NCBI GenBank assembly: GCA_030533325.1
Contig: JAUNJJ010000034.1
Coordinates: 1-32,558 of the forward strand
Origin: Oscillospiraceae bacterium
GTDB lineage: Bacteria > Bacillota > Clostridia > Oscillospirales > Ruminococcaceae
Reading direction: 5' to 3'
DNA: 32,558 bases
The notes beneath the pieces are model-generated. The model saw nothing but the letters and a program-made list of their open reading frames with translations, was not told the origin of the DNA and made no database searches. The translations under genes were made by a program, and so were the position numbers. This document shows, one piece after another, positions 8,127 through 15,728 of the stretch; within the stretch, counting starts at the first letter, position 1, and each line of letters starts with the position of its first letter.

Positions 8127-9013
8127 ACGGCATACTGTGTATAAACAAGCCTCAGGGATTTACTTCATTTGATGTTGCGGCAAAGCTCAGAGGAATGCTT
8201 AAAACAAAAAAAATAGGTCATGCCGGAACCCTTGATCCTATGGCTACGGGTGTTCTTCCGGTATTTGTCGGAAATGCGACAAGGGCGTGTGATATAATGC
8301 CCGACAGCAGCAAGGCATACCGTGCATCTTTCAGGCTCGGTGAGCAGAGCGATACTCAGGACTCCACAGGTACTATTCTGAAAACTGCTGAGGTAAACTG
8401 TACAGCAGCAGATATAGAAGCTTTGCTTCCGAAGTTCCGAGGGGAAATTATGCAGATTCCTCCGATGTATTCTGCGGTGTCAGTAAACGGAAAGAGACTC
8501 TATGAACTTGCAAGACAGGGAATAGAGGTTGAACGTGAGCCGCGCAGGATAACAGTTTTCTCACTTGAGCTTGAAGAGTATTCCGAAAGTACAGGAGAAG
8601 GGGTGCTTAATATAAGCTGTTCAAAGGGAACATATATAAGAACCATAATAAATGATATCGGTGAGGCACTGGGCTGCGGCGGACTTATGACTGCACTTGT
8701 GCGTACAGTATCAAACGGCTTTTCTCTTTCAGAATGTGTAACACTGGAAGAAGTGCAGAAGTATGCTGATACGGACAGAGCAGAAGAACTTCTTATGCCG
8801 GTTGAAAAACTTTTTGAGAATTTTCCCGCAGTTTATCTTGATGCACACTGTACGAAACTTTACAGAAACGGCGTAAAGCTTTATGCCGAAAAAATAAATA
8901 TCCGTGAGAAGGACGAAAGTGTCCGCTACCGGATATTTTCAGATGAGAAAAAATTTATGGGACTTGCCTTTGTAAAGGACGGCTGTCTCAGAGTTTTCAA
9001 AAATTTTGCCTGA
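8123..9013 (+). CDS. truB: tRNA pseudouridine(55) synthase TruB
   Basis: TruB isomerises U55 in the T-loop of tRNAs. The 296-residue protein has the N-terminal INKPQGFTSFD motif, the catalytic loop GHAGTLDPMATGVLPV with catalytic Asp38, the PPMYSAVSVNGKRLYELAR segment and the SKGTYIRTIINDIG motif, followed by a short C-terminal region in place of a clear PUA domain. The start is TTG at 8123, overlapping the nrnA stop by four bases. The next in-frame ATG (residue 25) would delete the KPQGFTSFD motif, so TTG is required. Little ribosome-site sequence is present, consistent with translational coupling to nrnA. Confidence 0.95.
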   Translation: MNGILCINKPQGFTSFDVAAKLRGMLKTKKIGHAGTLDPMATGVLPVFVGNATRACDIMPDSSKAYRASFRLGEQSDTQDSTGTILKTAEVNCTAADIEALLPKFRGEIMQIPPMYSAVSVNGKRLYELARQGIEVEREPRRITVFSLELEEYSESTGEGVLNISCSKGTYIRTIINDIGEALGCGGLMTALVRTVSNGFSLSECVTLEEVQKYADTDRAEELLMPVEKLFENFPAVYLDAHCTKLYRNGVKLYAEKINIREKDESVRYRIFSDEKKFMGLAFVKDGCLRVFKNFA

Positions 9014-9032
9014 GCAGGAAAAGAGGCGCAGT

Positions 9033-9935
9033 TTGGACATAAAAAATTTTTCCGGAAAAAAGACTGCTGTGGCACTGGGAATGTTTGACGGCGTCCATAC
9101 AGGTCACAGGGCAGTTTTTGACAGGGCAAAAAGCTTTGAGGACAGCCGTACCGAAGCTGCGGTATTCACATTTGACACCGGAAGCCTTGAAAGAAAACAC
9201 GGCAGAAGCTACAGATATATCATTCCAAACAGAGTGAAGCTTGACATGATAAGAAAATCAGGAATCAAAAATATTCTTTGCGCGGATTTTTCTGAACTTA
9301 AGGAAGTCAGAGCGGAGGAATTTGCAGGGAATATACTTGCAGGGCGGATGAATGCTTCAGTTGTTGTCTGTGGACCTGATTTCAGATTCGGAAAGGGTGC
9401 TGCATGCGGTGTCGGGGAGCTTCGGAAGTTCGGACGAAAGTACGGTTTTGAGGTAAGTATTGTAAGTCCGGTTATCAGGGACGGTGAGGTGATTTCCTCA
9501 TCAGGGATAAGAAAGCTTCTGCTTGAGGGCAGCATTAAAAAGGCAAATAAATTTTTAGGATACGAATATACAATAACACAATCCGTCTCAGACGGTAAAC
9601 ATATAGGAAGAACGATTGATTTCCCGACTGTAAACCAGTTTTTTTCAGAAGGACAGCTGATTCCGGCTTACGGAGTTTATGCTGCAAGTACAGTTGTTGA
9701 CGGAAAAGCGTATTCTGCAGTTACAAACATAGGGGTGAAACCTACTGTAACCGATGAACGCGTTCCGCTTGCAGAGACTCATATTATCGGGTACAGCGGT
9801 GACCTTTACGGCAGGGTTTTAAGGGTCAGTCTTTCAGAATATCTGCGCTCAGAGAAGAAGTTTGATTCTCTTGATGAACTTAAGGCGCAGATAGCAAAGG
9901 ATACAGAAACAGTTAAGTCTTTAGGAGGAATATAA
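9033..9935 (+). CDS. ribF: Bifunctional riboflavin kinase / FAD synthetase
   Basis: RibF phosphorylates riboflavin to FMN and adenylylates FMN to FAD. The 300-residue protein has an N-terminal nucleotidyltransferase domain with GMFDGVHTGH at residues 16-25 and SSSGIRKLLLEG as the ISSTxIR-like motif. The C-terminal flavokinase domain has GRTIDFPTVN, PAYGVYA and TNIGVKPTV. I choose TTG at 9033 because AGAGG (9022-9026) lies six bases upstream and it avoids overlap with truB. A TTG at 9006 in the same frame would add nine residues and overlap truB by eight bases. It is one base from gltX, so the two are surely co-transcribed. Confidence 0.93.
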   Translation: MDIKNFSGKKTAVALGMFDGVHTGHRAVFDRAKSFEDSRTEAAVFTFDTGSLERKHGRSYRYIIPNRVKLDMIRKSGIKNILCADFSELKEVRAEEFAGNILAGRMNASVVVCGPDFRFGKGAACGVGELRKFGRKYGFEVSIVSPVIRDGEVISSSGIRKLLLEGSIKKANKFLGYEYTITQSVSDGKHIGRTIDFPTVNQFFSEGQLIPAYGVYAASTVVDGKAYSAVTNIGVKPTVTDERVPLAETHIIGYSGDLYGRVLRVSLSEYLRSEKKFDSLDELKAQIAKDTETVKSLGGI

Positions 9936-9936
9936 A

Positions 9937-11595
9937 TTGAATAACGAAGAGTTTGCAGAATTTTTGTTCCCGGATATAAAAAATACGCCGGATTACTATG
10001 AAGAAAAATATCCTCAGAGAGAGCTTCCGGACAAGGCGGAAGTAACACGTATCGGACCAAGTCCGACAGGATTTATTCATCTTGGAAATCTCTACAGTGC
10101 CATGGCAGGCGAACGTCTTGCACACAGAAGCGGCGGCGTTTTCTATCTTCGTATAGAGGATACAGACAACAAGCGTAAGGTTGAGGGTGCTGTTGAGTCA
10201 GTTATATCATCTCTCGATTACTTTAACATAAGATTTGACGAGGGTGCGGAGGTTGACAGACAGGCAGGCTCCGTATGCTACGGACCTTTCTATCAGAGAC
10301 AGCGTGCTGAAGTTTACCAGACTTTTGTAAAGGATCTTGTAAAGAAGGGACTTGCATACCCATGCTTCTGCAGTGAAGAGGATCTCGATGCTATCAGAAA
10401 GGAACAGACAGACAACAAGGTTGATGATATCGGTTACTACGGCAAATATGCAAAGTGCCGCTGTCTCAGCTGTGAGGAAGCTGCTGAAAAGATAAAGAGC
10501 GGAATGCCTTACAGTATGCGTCTCCGTTCAGCAGGAACACCGGGCAACACTATAAAGTTCAGAGACGAAATTATGGGTGAGATATCACTCCCTGAGAATA
10601 TAATGGATGTTGTTATCCTTAAGTCTGACGGAATTCCGACATATCACTTTGCGCATGCCGTTGACGATCATCTTATGAGAACAACAACAGTTATCCGTGG
10701 CTGTGAATGGCTCCCTTCAGTTCCGGTTCACGTTGAACTTTTCAGTGTTCTTGGGTTCAGAAGACCTAAGTACGCTCATACAGCACAGCTTATGAAAATT
10801 GAAGACGGAAAGAAGAGAAAGCTTTCGAAGAGAAAGGATCCGGAACTCTCACTCGGATATTACAGGGAACTGGGCTATCATCCGGAGGCTGTAAGAGTTT
10901 ATCTTATGACAATACTCAACTCAAACTTCGAGGAATGGTATCAGAAGAACCCTGGTGTACCTCTTGAAGAGTTTAATTTCTCACTTAAGAAGATGGGCGT
11001 TTCAGGTATTCTCTTTGACCTTCAGAAGCTTGATGATATCAGCGGAAACATTATTTCTGCAAAGGACAGGGAAGAGGTTTACGATTATTTTTACAGCTGG
11101 ATGAAGGAATACAAGCCTGAATCAGTTCCTGTATACTTCGGTGATCCGGAAAAGATGGGAAGAATCATGGATCTGTGCATGGGTGTAGGACAGAAGAGAA
11201 GACGTAAGGATTTTGTCAACTGTATTCAGATGTTTGAACTTCTTTCATATTTCTTTGATGAAATATTCGCTCCTGAATATGAATTTGAGCAGTATGAAGA
11301 TATGAAGGGAATTATAGCTGAATTTAAAAACACATATGATTATAACGATGATTCTTCTGCGTGGTTTAACAAGCTCAAGGCTATTGCCGACAAATTCGGA
11401 TATGCATCGGATATGAAGGCATATAAGCAGGAACCTGAAAAGTACAAGGGAAATGTAAGTCATGTAGCCGAGATTATCAGAGTTGCTGTTACGGGCAGAA
11501 AGAATACTCCTGATCTCTGGACTATTATGCAGATACTTGGAAAAGACAGTTGCATGAACCGTCTTGACAAGGCAGCAGAATATCTTGGCAGATAA
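9937..11595 (+). CDS. gltX: Glutamate--tRNA ligase
   Basis: A class Ic synthetase charging tRNA-Glu. The 552-residue protein shows GPSPTGFIHLGNLYSA (HIGH-like HLGN at 48-51), LRIEDTD, a zinc-type insert with C143-x-C145 and C174-x-C176-x2-C179, HAVDDHLM and the KMSKS equivalent KLSKR at 295-299. Residues beyond about 360 form the anticodon-binding helical domain. It is longer than the usual roughly 480-residue bacterial enzyme, with extra material in the C-terminal half. The start is TTG with AGGAGG eight bases upstream; the next methionine is deep inside the catalytic domain. It directly follows ribF and precedes metG. Glutamate specificity rather than a non-discriminating mode is assumed. 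Confidence 0.9.
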   Translation: MNNEEFAEFLFPDIKNTPDYYEEKYPQRELPDKAEVTRIGPSPTGFIHLGNLYSAMAGERLAHRSGGVFYLRIEDTDNKRKVEGAVESVISSLDYFNIRFDEGAEVDRQAGSVCYGPFYQRQRAEVYQTFVKDLVKKGLAYPCFCSEEDLDAIRKEQTDNKVDDIGYYGKYAKCRCLSCEEAAEKIKSGMPYSMRLRSAGTPGNTIKFRDEIMGEISLPENIMDVVILKSDGIPTYHFAHAVDDHLMRTTTVIRGCEWLPSVPVHVELFSVLGFRRPKYAHTAQLMKIEDGKKRKLSKRKDPELSLGYYRELGYHPEAVRVYLMTILNSNFEEWYQKNPGVPLEEFNFSLKKMGVSGILFDLQKLDDISGNIISAKDREEVYDYFYSWMKEYKPESVPVYFGDPEKMGRIMDLCMGVGQKRRRKDFVNCIQMFELLSYFFDEIFAPEYEFEQYEDMKGIIAEFKNTYDYNDDSSAWFNKLKAIADKFGYASDMKAYKQEPEKYKGNVSHVAEIIRVAVTGRKNTPDLWTIMQILGKDSCMNRLDKAAEYLGR

Positions 11596-11610
11596 GCCGG
11601 AGGAAAAGTT

Positions 11611-13626
11611 ATGGAAGACTATAAAAACAAAAAATATCAGGAAAGGCCTGAATTTCCTAAGAGAGCCGTTATAACAGGCGGTATGCCTTACGGAAACAAG
11701 ACACTTCACTTCGGACATATAGGCGGCGTTTTCGTATTTGCCGATGTTTATGCAAGATTTTTAAGAGACAGAATAGGAAAGGACAATGTAATATTTGTTT
11801 CCGGTACAGACTGTTACGGTTCACCTATTGCTGAAAGTTACAGAAAGCTTGTGGAAGCAGGTGAATTTGACGGAACAATCAGGGACTTCGTTGAAAGGAA
11901 TCACCTTAAACAGAAGAAAACCCTTGAAGACTACGATATAAGCACAAACCTCTTTGCAGCATCCGGACTTGGTCGTGCTGCAGAGATTCACAACGAGGTT
12001 TCTGAAAATGTAATAAAGAAGCTCTACGAGAATGGTCATCTCTCAAAGATTACAACAAGACAGTTCTTTGACGAGAAGGCAGGAGTATTTCTCAACGGCC
12101 GTCAGGTTGTAGGAAAATGCCCTGTTGAAGGCTGTTGCTCGGAAAAGGGATACGCAGACGAATGTGATCTCGGACATCAGTACATGCCCGAAAATCTTAT
12201 CGACCCTAAGAGCACACTTACAGGAGATACTCCTGTAATGAAGGACGTTGTAAACTGGTACTTCAACCTTACTGAATTCAACGATCTTTTAAAGGAATAT
12301 GTTGACAGAATAAAAAAACAGAAAAATGTAAGACCTCTTGTTGTAAAGACTATCGACGAGTTCCTTAAGCCTCCGGTTATTTATATCAAGAAGGATTTTC
12401 TTGAAAAATATGAGAGTGTAAAGGGTCAGATGCCTGAACACGAATATCTTGAAGAACCGAAAAAGCCTTCATTTACAATTGTATTTAACAAGCTTCATGA
12501 CTGTGATGAAGCCTGCAGGGTACTTACAGATGCAGGCATAAGATACAGAACAGGAAAGACGCTTGTTCCGTTCAGACTTACGGGCAATATTGAATGGGGC
12601 GTTCCTGCACCGGTTCTTGAAGGAGAAAAGGATCTTACAGTCTGGGTATGGCCTGAATCACTCTGGGCACCAATTTCATTTACTGAAGCATATCTTGAAC
12701 AGACCGGAAAGGACAGAGAAGACTGGAAGAAGTTCTGGTGTTCAAAGGATTCACAGGTATATCAGTTCATCGGACAGGACAATATTTATTTTTACGGTAT
12801 TGCTGAAATGGCGATGGCTATCGCTTCTCAGGGCAAGGACGGACTTAAGTCTGATCCTGATGACGGTGAACTTCAGCTCCCGATACTTATGGCAAACAAC
12901 CATATTCTTTTCCTTGATAAAAAGGCAAGCAGCAGCGGTGCTGTAAAGCCTCCTATGGCAGATGAGCTTCTCGACTACTATACAGCTGAACAGCTCAGAA
13001 TGCACTACCTCGGTCTCGGACTAGGTCAGAGAAGTGTAAGTTTCCAGCCGAAGCCTCTCAATCCGGATGCAAAACCTGATGAGGCGGATCCGGTGCTCAA
13101 GGACGGTTTCCTTCTTTCAAACGTATTCAACAGAATTATCCGTACATGTTTCTATACTGTTCAGAAACATTATGAGGGCATGATGCCTGTTGGTGAAGTT
13201 GATACAGATATTCTTGAAACGGCCAGGAAGGCAGTTCTTGACTATGAGCGTTTTATGTACAGATTTGAATTCCATCAGGCTACTTATGTGCTTGACACAT
13301 ATATCAGAAAAGCAAGCAAGTACATGGTAAAGAACCTTGGTGATGCTGATAAGAAGGAAGATGATGAACTCAGAAGAAAGACCCTTGTCAACGTATTCCA
13401 CATGATAAGAACAGCGGCAGTTCTCCTTCATCCTATGGCTCCAAGAGGATCAGAGATGATTCTTGAGTACCTTCAGCTTGATGAAAGTTTCTGGAGCTGG
13501 GACAGGATATTTGACACAATGGCAGATTTTACTGGTGGTGAAGACCACAAGCTTAAGTTCCTTGAACCGAGGGTTGATTTCTTTAAGAGGCATCCGAGTC
13601 AGTTTGCACAGGCAGAGGAAGAATAA
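11611..13626 (+). CDS. Divergent methionyl-tRNA synthetase-like class I aaRS
   Basis: The 671-residue protein has the class I MetRS plan: GMPYGNKTLHFGHIGG (HIGH motif HFGH at 33-36), a zinc-knuckle region (C170, C175/C176, C185 then DLGH), the IDPKSTLTGDTPVMKD segment typical of MetRS, and a helical C-terminal domain. Key places differ. The KMSKS loop reads K438-A-S-S-S442. The methionine-pocket stretch reads VWPESLWAPISF where ordinary enzymes have WLDAPIGY, and FIGQDNIYFYG replaces FIGKDI-FH. An insertion of about 60 residues lies near residues 255-315. ATG at 11611 has GGAGG upstream. It may be the organism's working MetRS of a variant subclass, a paralogue with another job, or an inhibitor-tolerant form. 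No C-terminal EMAP-like tRNA-binding domain is present. Its 3' end is duplicated downstream. Confidence 0.8.
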   Translation: MEDYKNKKYQERPEFPKRAVITGGMPYGNKTLHFGHIGGVFVFADVYARFLRDRIGKDNVIFVSGTDCYGSPIAESYRKLVEAGEFDGTIRDFVERNHLKQKKTLEDYDISTNLFAASGLGRAAEIHNEVSENVIKKLYENGHLSKITTRQFFDEKAGVFLNGRQVVGKCPVEGCCSEKGYADECDLGHQYMPENLIDPKSTLTGDTPVMKDVVNWYFNLTEFNDLLKEYVDRIKKQKNVRPLVVKTIDEFLKPPVIYIKKDFLEKYESVKGQMPEHEYLEEPKKPSFTIVFNKLHDCDEACRVLTDAGIRYRTGKTLVPFRLTGNIEWGVPAPVLEGEKDLTVWVWPESLWAPISFTEAYLEQTGKDREDWKKFWCSKDSQVYQFIGQDNIYFYGIAEMAMAIASQGKDGLKSDPDDGELQLPILMANNHILFLDKKASSSGAVKPPMADELLDYYTAEQLRMHYLGLGLGQRSVSFQPKPLNPDAKPDEADPVLKDGFLLSNVFNRIIRTCFYTVQKHYEGMMPVGEVDTDILETARKAVLDYERFMYRFEFHQATYVLDTYIRKASKYMVKNLGDADKKEDDELRRKTLVNVFHMIRTAAVLLHPMAPRGSEMILEYLQLDESFWSWDRIFDTMADFTGGEDHKLKFLEPRVDFFKRHPSQFAQAEEE

Positions 13627-13722
13627 TTTATAGCAGGGCTTTGCGGTCGCCCTGCACCTTCGCCGAGACATCCGAGTCAGTTTGCACAGGCAGAGGAAGA
13701 ATAATTTATAGCAGGGCTTTGC
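13591..13722 (+). repeat. 54-nt direct duplication of the metG 3' end (78-bp period)
   Basis: Positions 13591-13644, covering the last 12 codons and stop of the metG-like gene plus downstream bases, recur without mismatch at 13669-13722. The 24-nt spacer is 13645-13668. The arrangement equals an incomplete tandem repeat of a 78-bp unit. Inside the first unit GCAGGGC (13633-13639) can pair with GCCCTGC (13649-13655). Perfect identity in non-coding sequence suggests a recent event. Confidence 0.95.
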
Positions 13723-13729
13723 ACATTTG

Positions 13730-13765
13730 CCGGCAGTGTTTTTTGCTGCCGGTTTATTTTATTAT
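13730..13765 (+). terminator. Terminator of the rimP-to-metG operon
   Basis: CCGGCAG (13730-13736) pairs with CTGCCGG (13746-13752) around a T-rich nine-base loop and is followed by TTTATTTTATTATAT. It closes the long translation-factor operon before the ABC transporter genes. Confidence 0.85.
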
Positions 13766-13879
13766 ATAATTATCATGCTATTATCACATATATCTGATAA
13801 AATTGTAAAGCAAAGTAAGAATGCTCCGTTTATTTGCACTAAACGGGGCTATATATATGTTTAAAAGGAGGACATCCAA

Positions 13880-15010
13880 GTGATTGAAGTAAAAAATCTA
13901 TGCAAACACTATGGAGACAAAAAAGCTGTCAATGATATTTCATTTGAAGTAAAAGACGGCGAGATACTTGGATTTCTGGGACCTAACGGTGCCGGAAAAT
14001 CAACAACCATGAATATGCTTACCGGTTATATATCCTCGACTTCAGGACAGGCTATTATCAACGGTGTTGATATCATGGAAAATCCTAAGAAGGCAAAGTC
14101 ATACATCGGCTATCTTCCGGAAATTCCGCCTATCTATGTTGACATGACGGTCAGCGGATATCTTAACTTCGTATATGACCTGAAGAAGTGCAAACTCCCA
14201 AGAAGCAAGCATATCCAGGATGTATGTGATCTTGTTAAGATTACAGATGTCAAGGACCGAATAATCAAGAATCTTTCAAAGGGTTACAAGCAGCGTGTCG
14301 GACTTGCACAGGCTCTTATAGGAAATCCACCTGTTCTCATTCTTGATGAACCGACAGTTGGTCTTGACCCTAAGCAGATTATAGAGATAAGAAGCCTTAT
14401 CAAGCGCCTCGGAAAGAATCATACAGTCATTCTTTCATCACACATACTTTCAGAGATCCAGGCTGTATGTGACCGTATTGTTATCATTAACAAGGGAACA
14501 CTTGTTGCAGACGGAACAGCGGATGAACTTTCAAACAGCATGACAAATGATCACAGGATGATTGCTCAGATTGAAGGACCAAGAGAGGAAGTGTACAAGG
14601 CAGTACGCGGACTTCCTGATGTTGTATCCGTGCTTGCTGATATGCAGCGCGGCGAAAACATCTACGACTATGAGATTGAGGCCAAACCTGGTGTGGATAT
14701 CAGAAAACCGCTTAATAAACTTATCATGGAGAGAGGCTGGTATCTTCTTATGCTTCAGCCTAATATGCTTACACTTGAAGATGTATTCCTTAAGATAGTT
14801 ACAGGCGAACATGAAATGCGGCAGGCTCTTACTGAAAATCAGGAGAAGAATGTTGCAAAAGTAGTTGAAGCAAATGAAAAGATTGATGCTGCCGCTGAGG
14901 AACTCAGAACAGTTCTTGAGGGAATTGACGCAGAGCGCAAGGCTAAGGCTGAGGAAGCAGAAAAGGATGCTTCTGACAGCGAAGAAAATGAAAAAGGAGA
15001 TGAAAAATAA
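13880..15010 (+). CDS. ABC transporter ATP-binding protein (GldA-like)
   Basis: The cytoplasmic ATPase of an ABC-2 exporter, closest in style to the GldA/CcmA/YhaQ group. Walker A GPNGAGKST is at 34-42, the signature LSKGYKQ starts at 132, Walker B ends in D156-E157 (LILDEPTVGLDP) and the switch histidine is in ILSSHILSE. Residues 1 to about 215 form the nucleotide-binding domain. About 215-310 is the extra domain of this group, and the last 60 residues are a charged, Glu/Lys/Ala-rich probable coiled coil. The start is GTG at 13880 with AAGGAGG upstream; a CCGTTT/AAACGG leader hairpin sits at 13827-13846. The stop overlaps the permease ATG by one base. The substrate is unknown. Confidence 0.93.
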   Translation: MIEVKNLCKHYGDKKAVNDISFEVKDGEILGFLGPNGAGKSTTMNMLTGYISSTSGQAIINGVDIMENPKKAKSYIGYLPEIPPIYVDMTVSGYLNFVYDLKKCKLPRSKHIQDVCDLVKITDVKDRIIKNLSKGYKQRVGLAQALIGNPPVLILDEPTVGLDPKQIIEIRSLIKRLGKNHTVILSSHILSEIQAVCDRIVIINKGTLVADGTADELSNSMTNDHRMIAQIEGPREEVYKAVRGLPDVVSVLADMQRGENIYDYEIEAKPGVDIRKPLNKLIMERGWYLLMLQPNMLTLEDVFLKIVTGEHEMRQALTENQEKNVAKVVEANEKIDAAAEELRTVLEGIDAERKAKAEEAEKDASDSEENEKGDEK

Positions 15011-15714
15011 TGGGAGCAATATTCAGACGAGAAATGGGAGCATTTTTCAGCTCAGCCATTGCTTATATTTTTCTTGGTGTCTTTTTTGAGATTGCAGGAT
15101 TTTTCTTTGTAAATTCTACAATAGCATATGGAACAACGGATCTTTCAGGAACATTCGGATCAGTATTCCTCTTCCTTATCTTCCTTATTCCGCTTATGAC
15201 AATGAAACTCTTCTCGGAAGAAAAGAGACAAAGAACTGAACAGGGACTTCTTACAGCCCCAATCAGTATCACGTCAATAGTTCTCGGCAAGTACTTTGCA
15301 GCACTTGCACTCTATACAATCGGAATTTCAATATTTCTTGTATTTGCACTTATAATAGAATTTTTCGGCGGAGTAGTATGGGCAACAGTTCTGTCTAACT
15401 TCGTTGCATTATTCTTCCTTGGAGCTGCATTTATTGCGGTTTCACTTTTCGTTTCATCACTTACTGAAAACCAGATTATCTCTGCTATACTCGGATTTCT
15501 CTCACTCCTTATACTCTATCTTATGGATTCGATTGCAGCATCGATAAAGTATGAATTTATAGCAAACATCCTGAAGACTCTTTCATTCTACTCAAGATAC
15601 AATGAATTTGTAACAGGACTCTTCAATCTTTCGAGCGTACTCTTTTTCGTAAGTGTTGCTGTAGTGTTCAATTTCCTTTCAGTAAGAGTATTTGAAAAGC
15701 GTCGCTGGAGCTAA
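15010..15714 (+). CDS. ABC-2 type permease (GldF-like)
   Basis: A 234-residue membrane protein with about six hydrophobic segments and no ATPase motifs. It begins MGAIFRREMGAFFSSAIAYIFLGVFFEIAGFFF, a pattern common to GldF and other ABC-2 permeases (an amphipathic helix then the first membrane helix). The central MKLFSEEKRQRTEQGLLTAPISITSIVLGKYFAAL motif is highly characteristic of this family. Residues 95-190 contain the core helices, and the final segment ends in a basic tail. It overlaps the ATPase gene by one base (TAATG) and precedes a GldG-like gene, so it should be the membrane half of one transporter. What it moves is not known. Confidence 0.92.
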   Translation: MGAIFRREMGAFFSSAIAYIFLGVFFEIAGFFFVNSTIAYGTTDLSGTFGSVFLFLIFLIPLMTMKLFSEEKRQRTEQGLLTAPISITSIVLGKYFAALALYTIGISIFLVFALIIEFFGGVVWATVLSNFVALFFLGAAFIAVSLFVSSLTENQIISAILGFLSLLILYLMDSIAASIKYEFIANILKTLSFYSRYNEFVTGLFNLSSVLFFVSVAVVFNFLSVRVFEKRRWS

Positions 15715-15728
15715 GAGGAGGTAAAAAA

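Noticed and set aside
11245..11718. Minus-strand frame opposite the gltX/metG junction
   Set aside because: It runs antisense through two confident genes and shows no start signal.
12563..12946. Plus-strand open frame inside the metG-like gene
   Set aside because: It is out of frame with a well-supported gene and has no recognisable motif.
13591..13722. Phage attachment-site pair
   Set aside because: The two 54-nt copies are only 24 nt apart with no integrase or element between them, so a duplication explains them better.
13850..13855. TATATA as the -10 of the ABC operon promoter
   Set aside because: No acceptable -35 lies 16-18 bp upstream. Another TATAAT at 13765-13770 overlaps the preceding terminator and also lacks a good -35, so I did not call a promoter.
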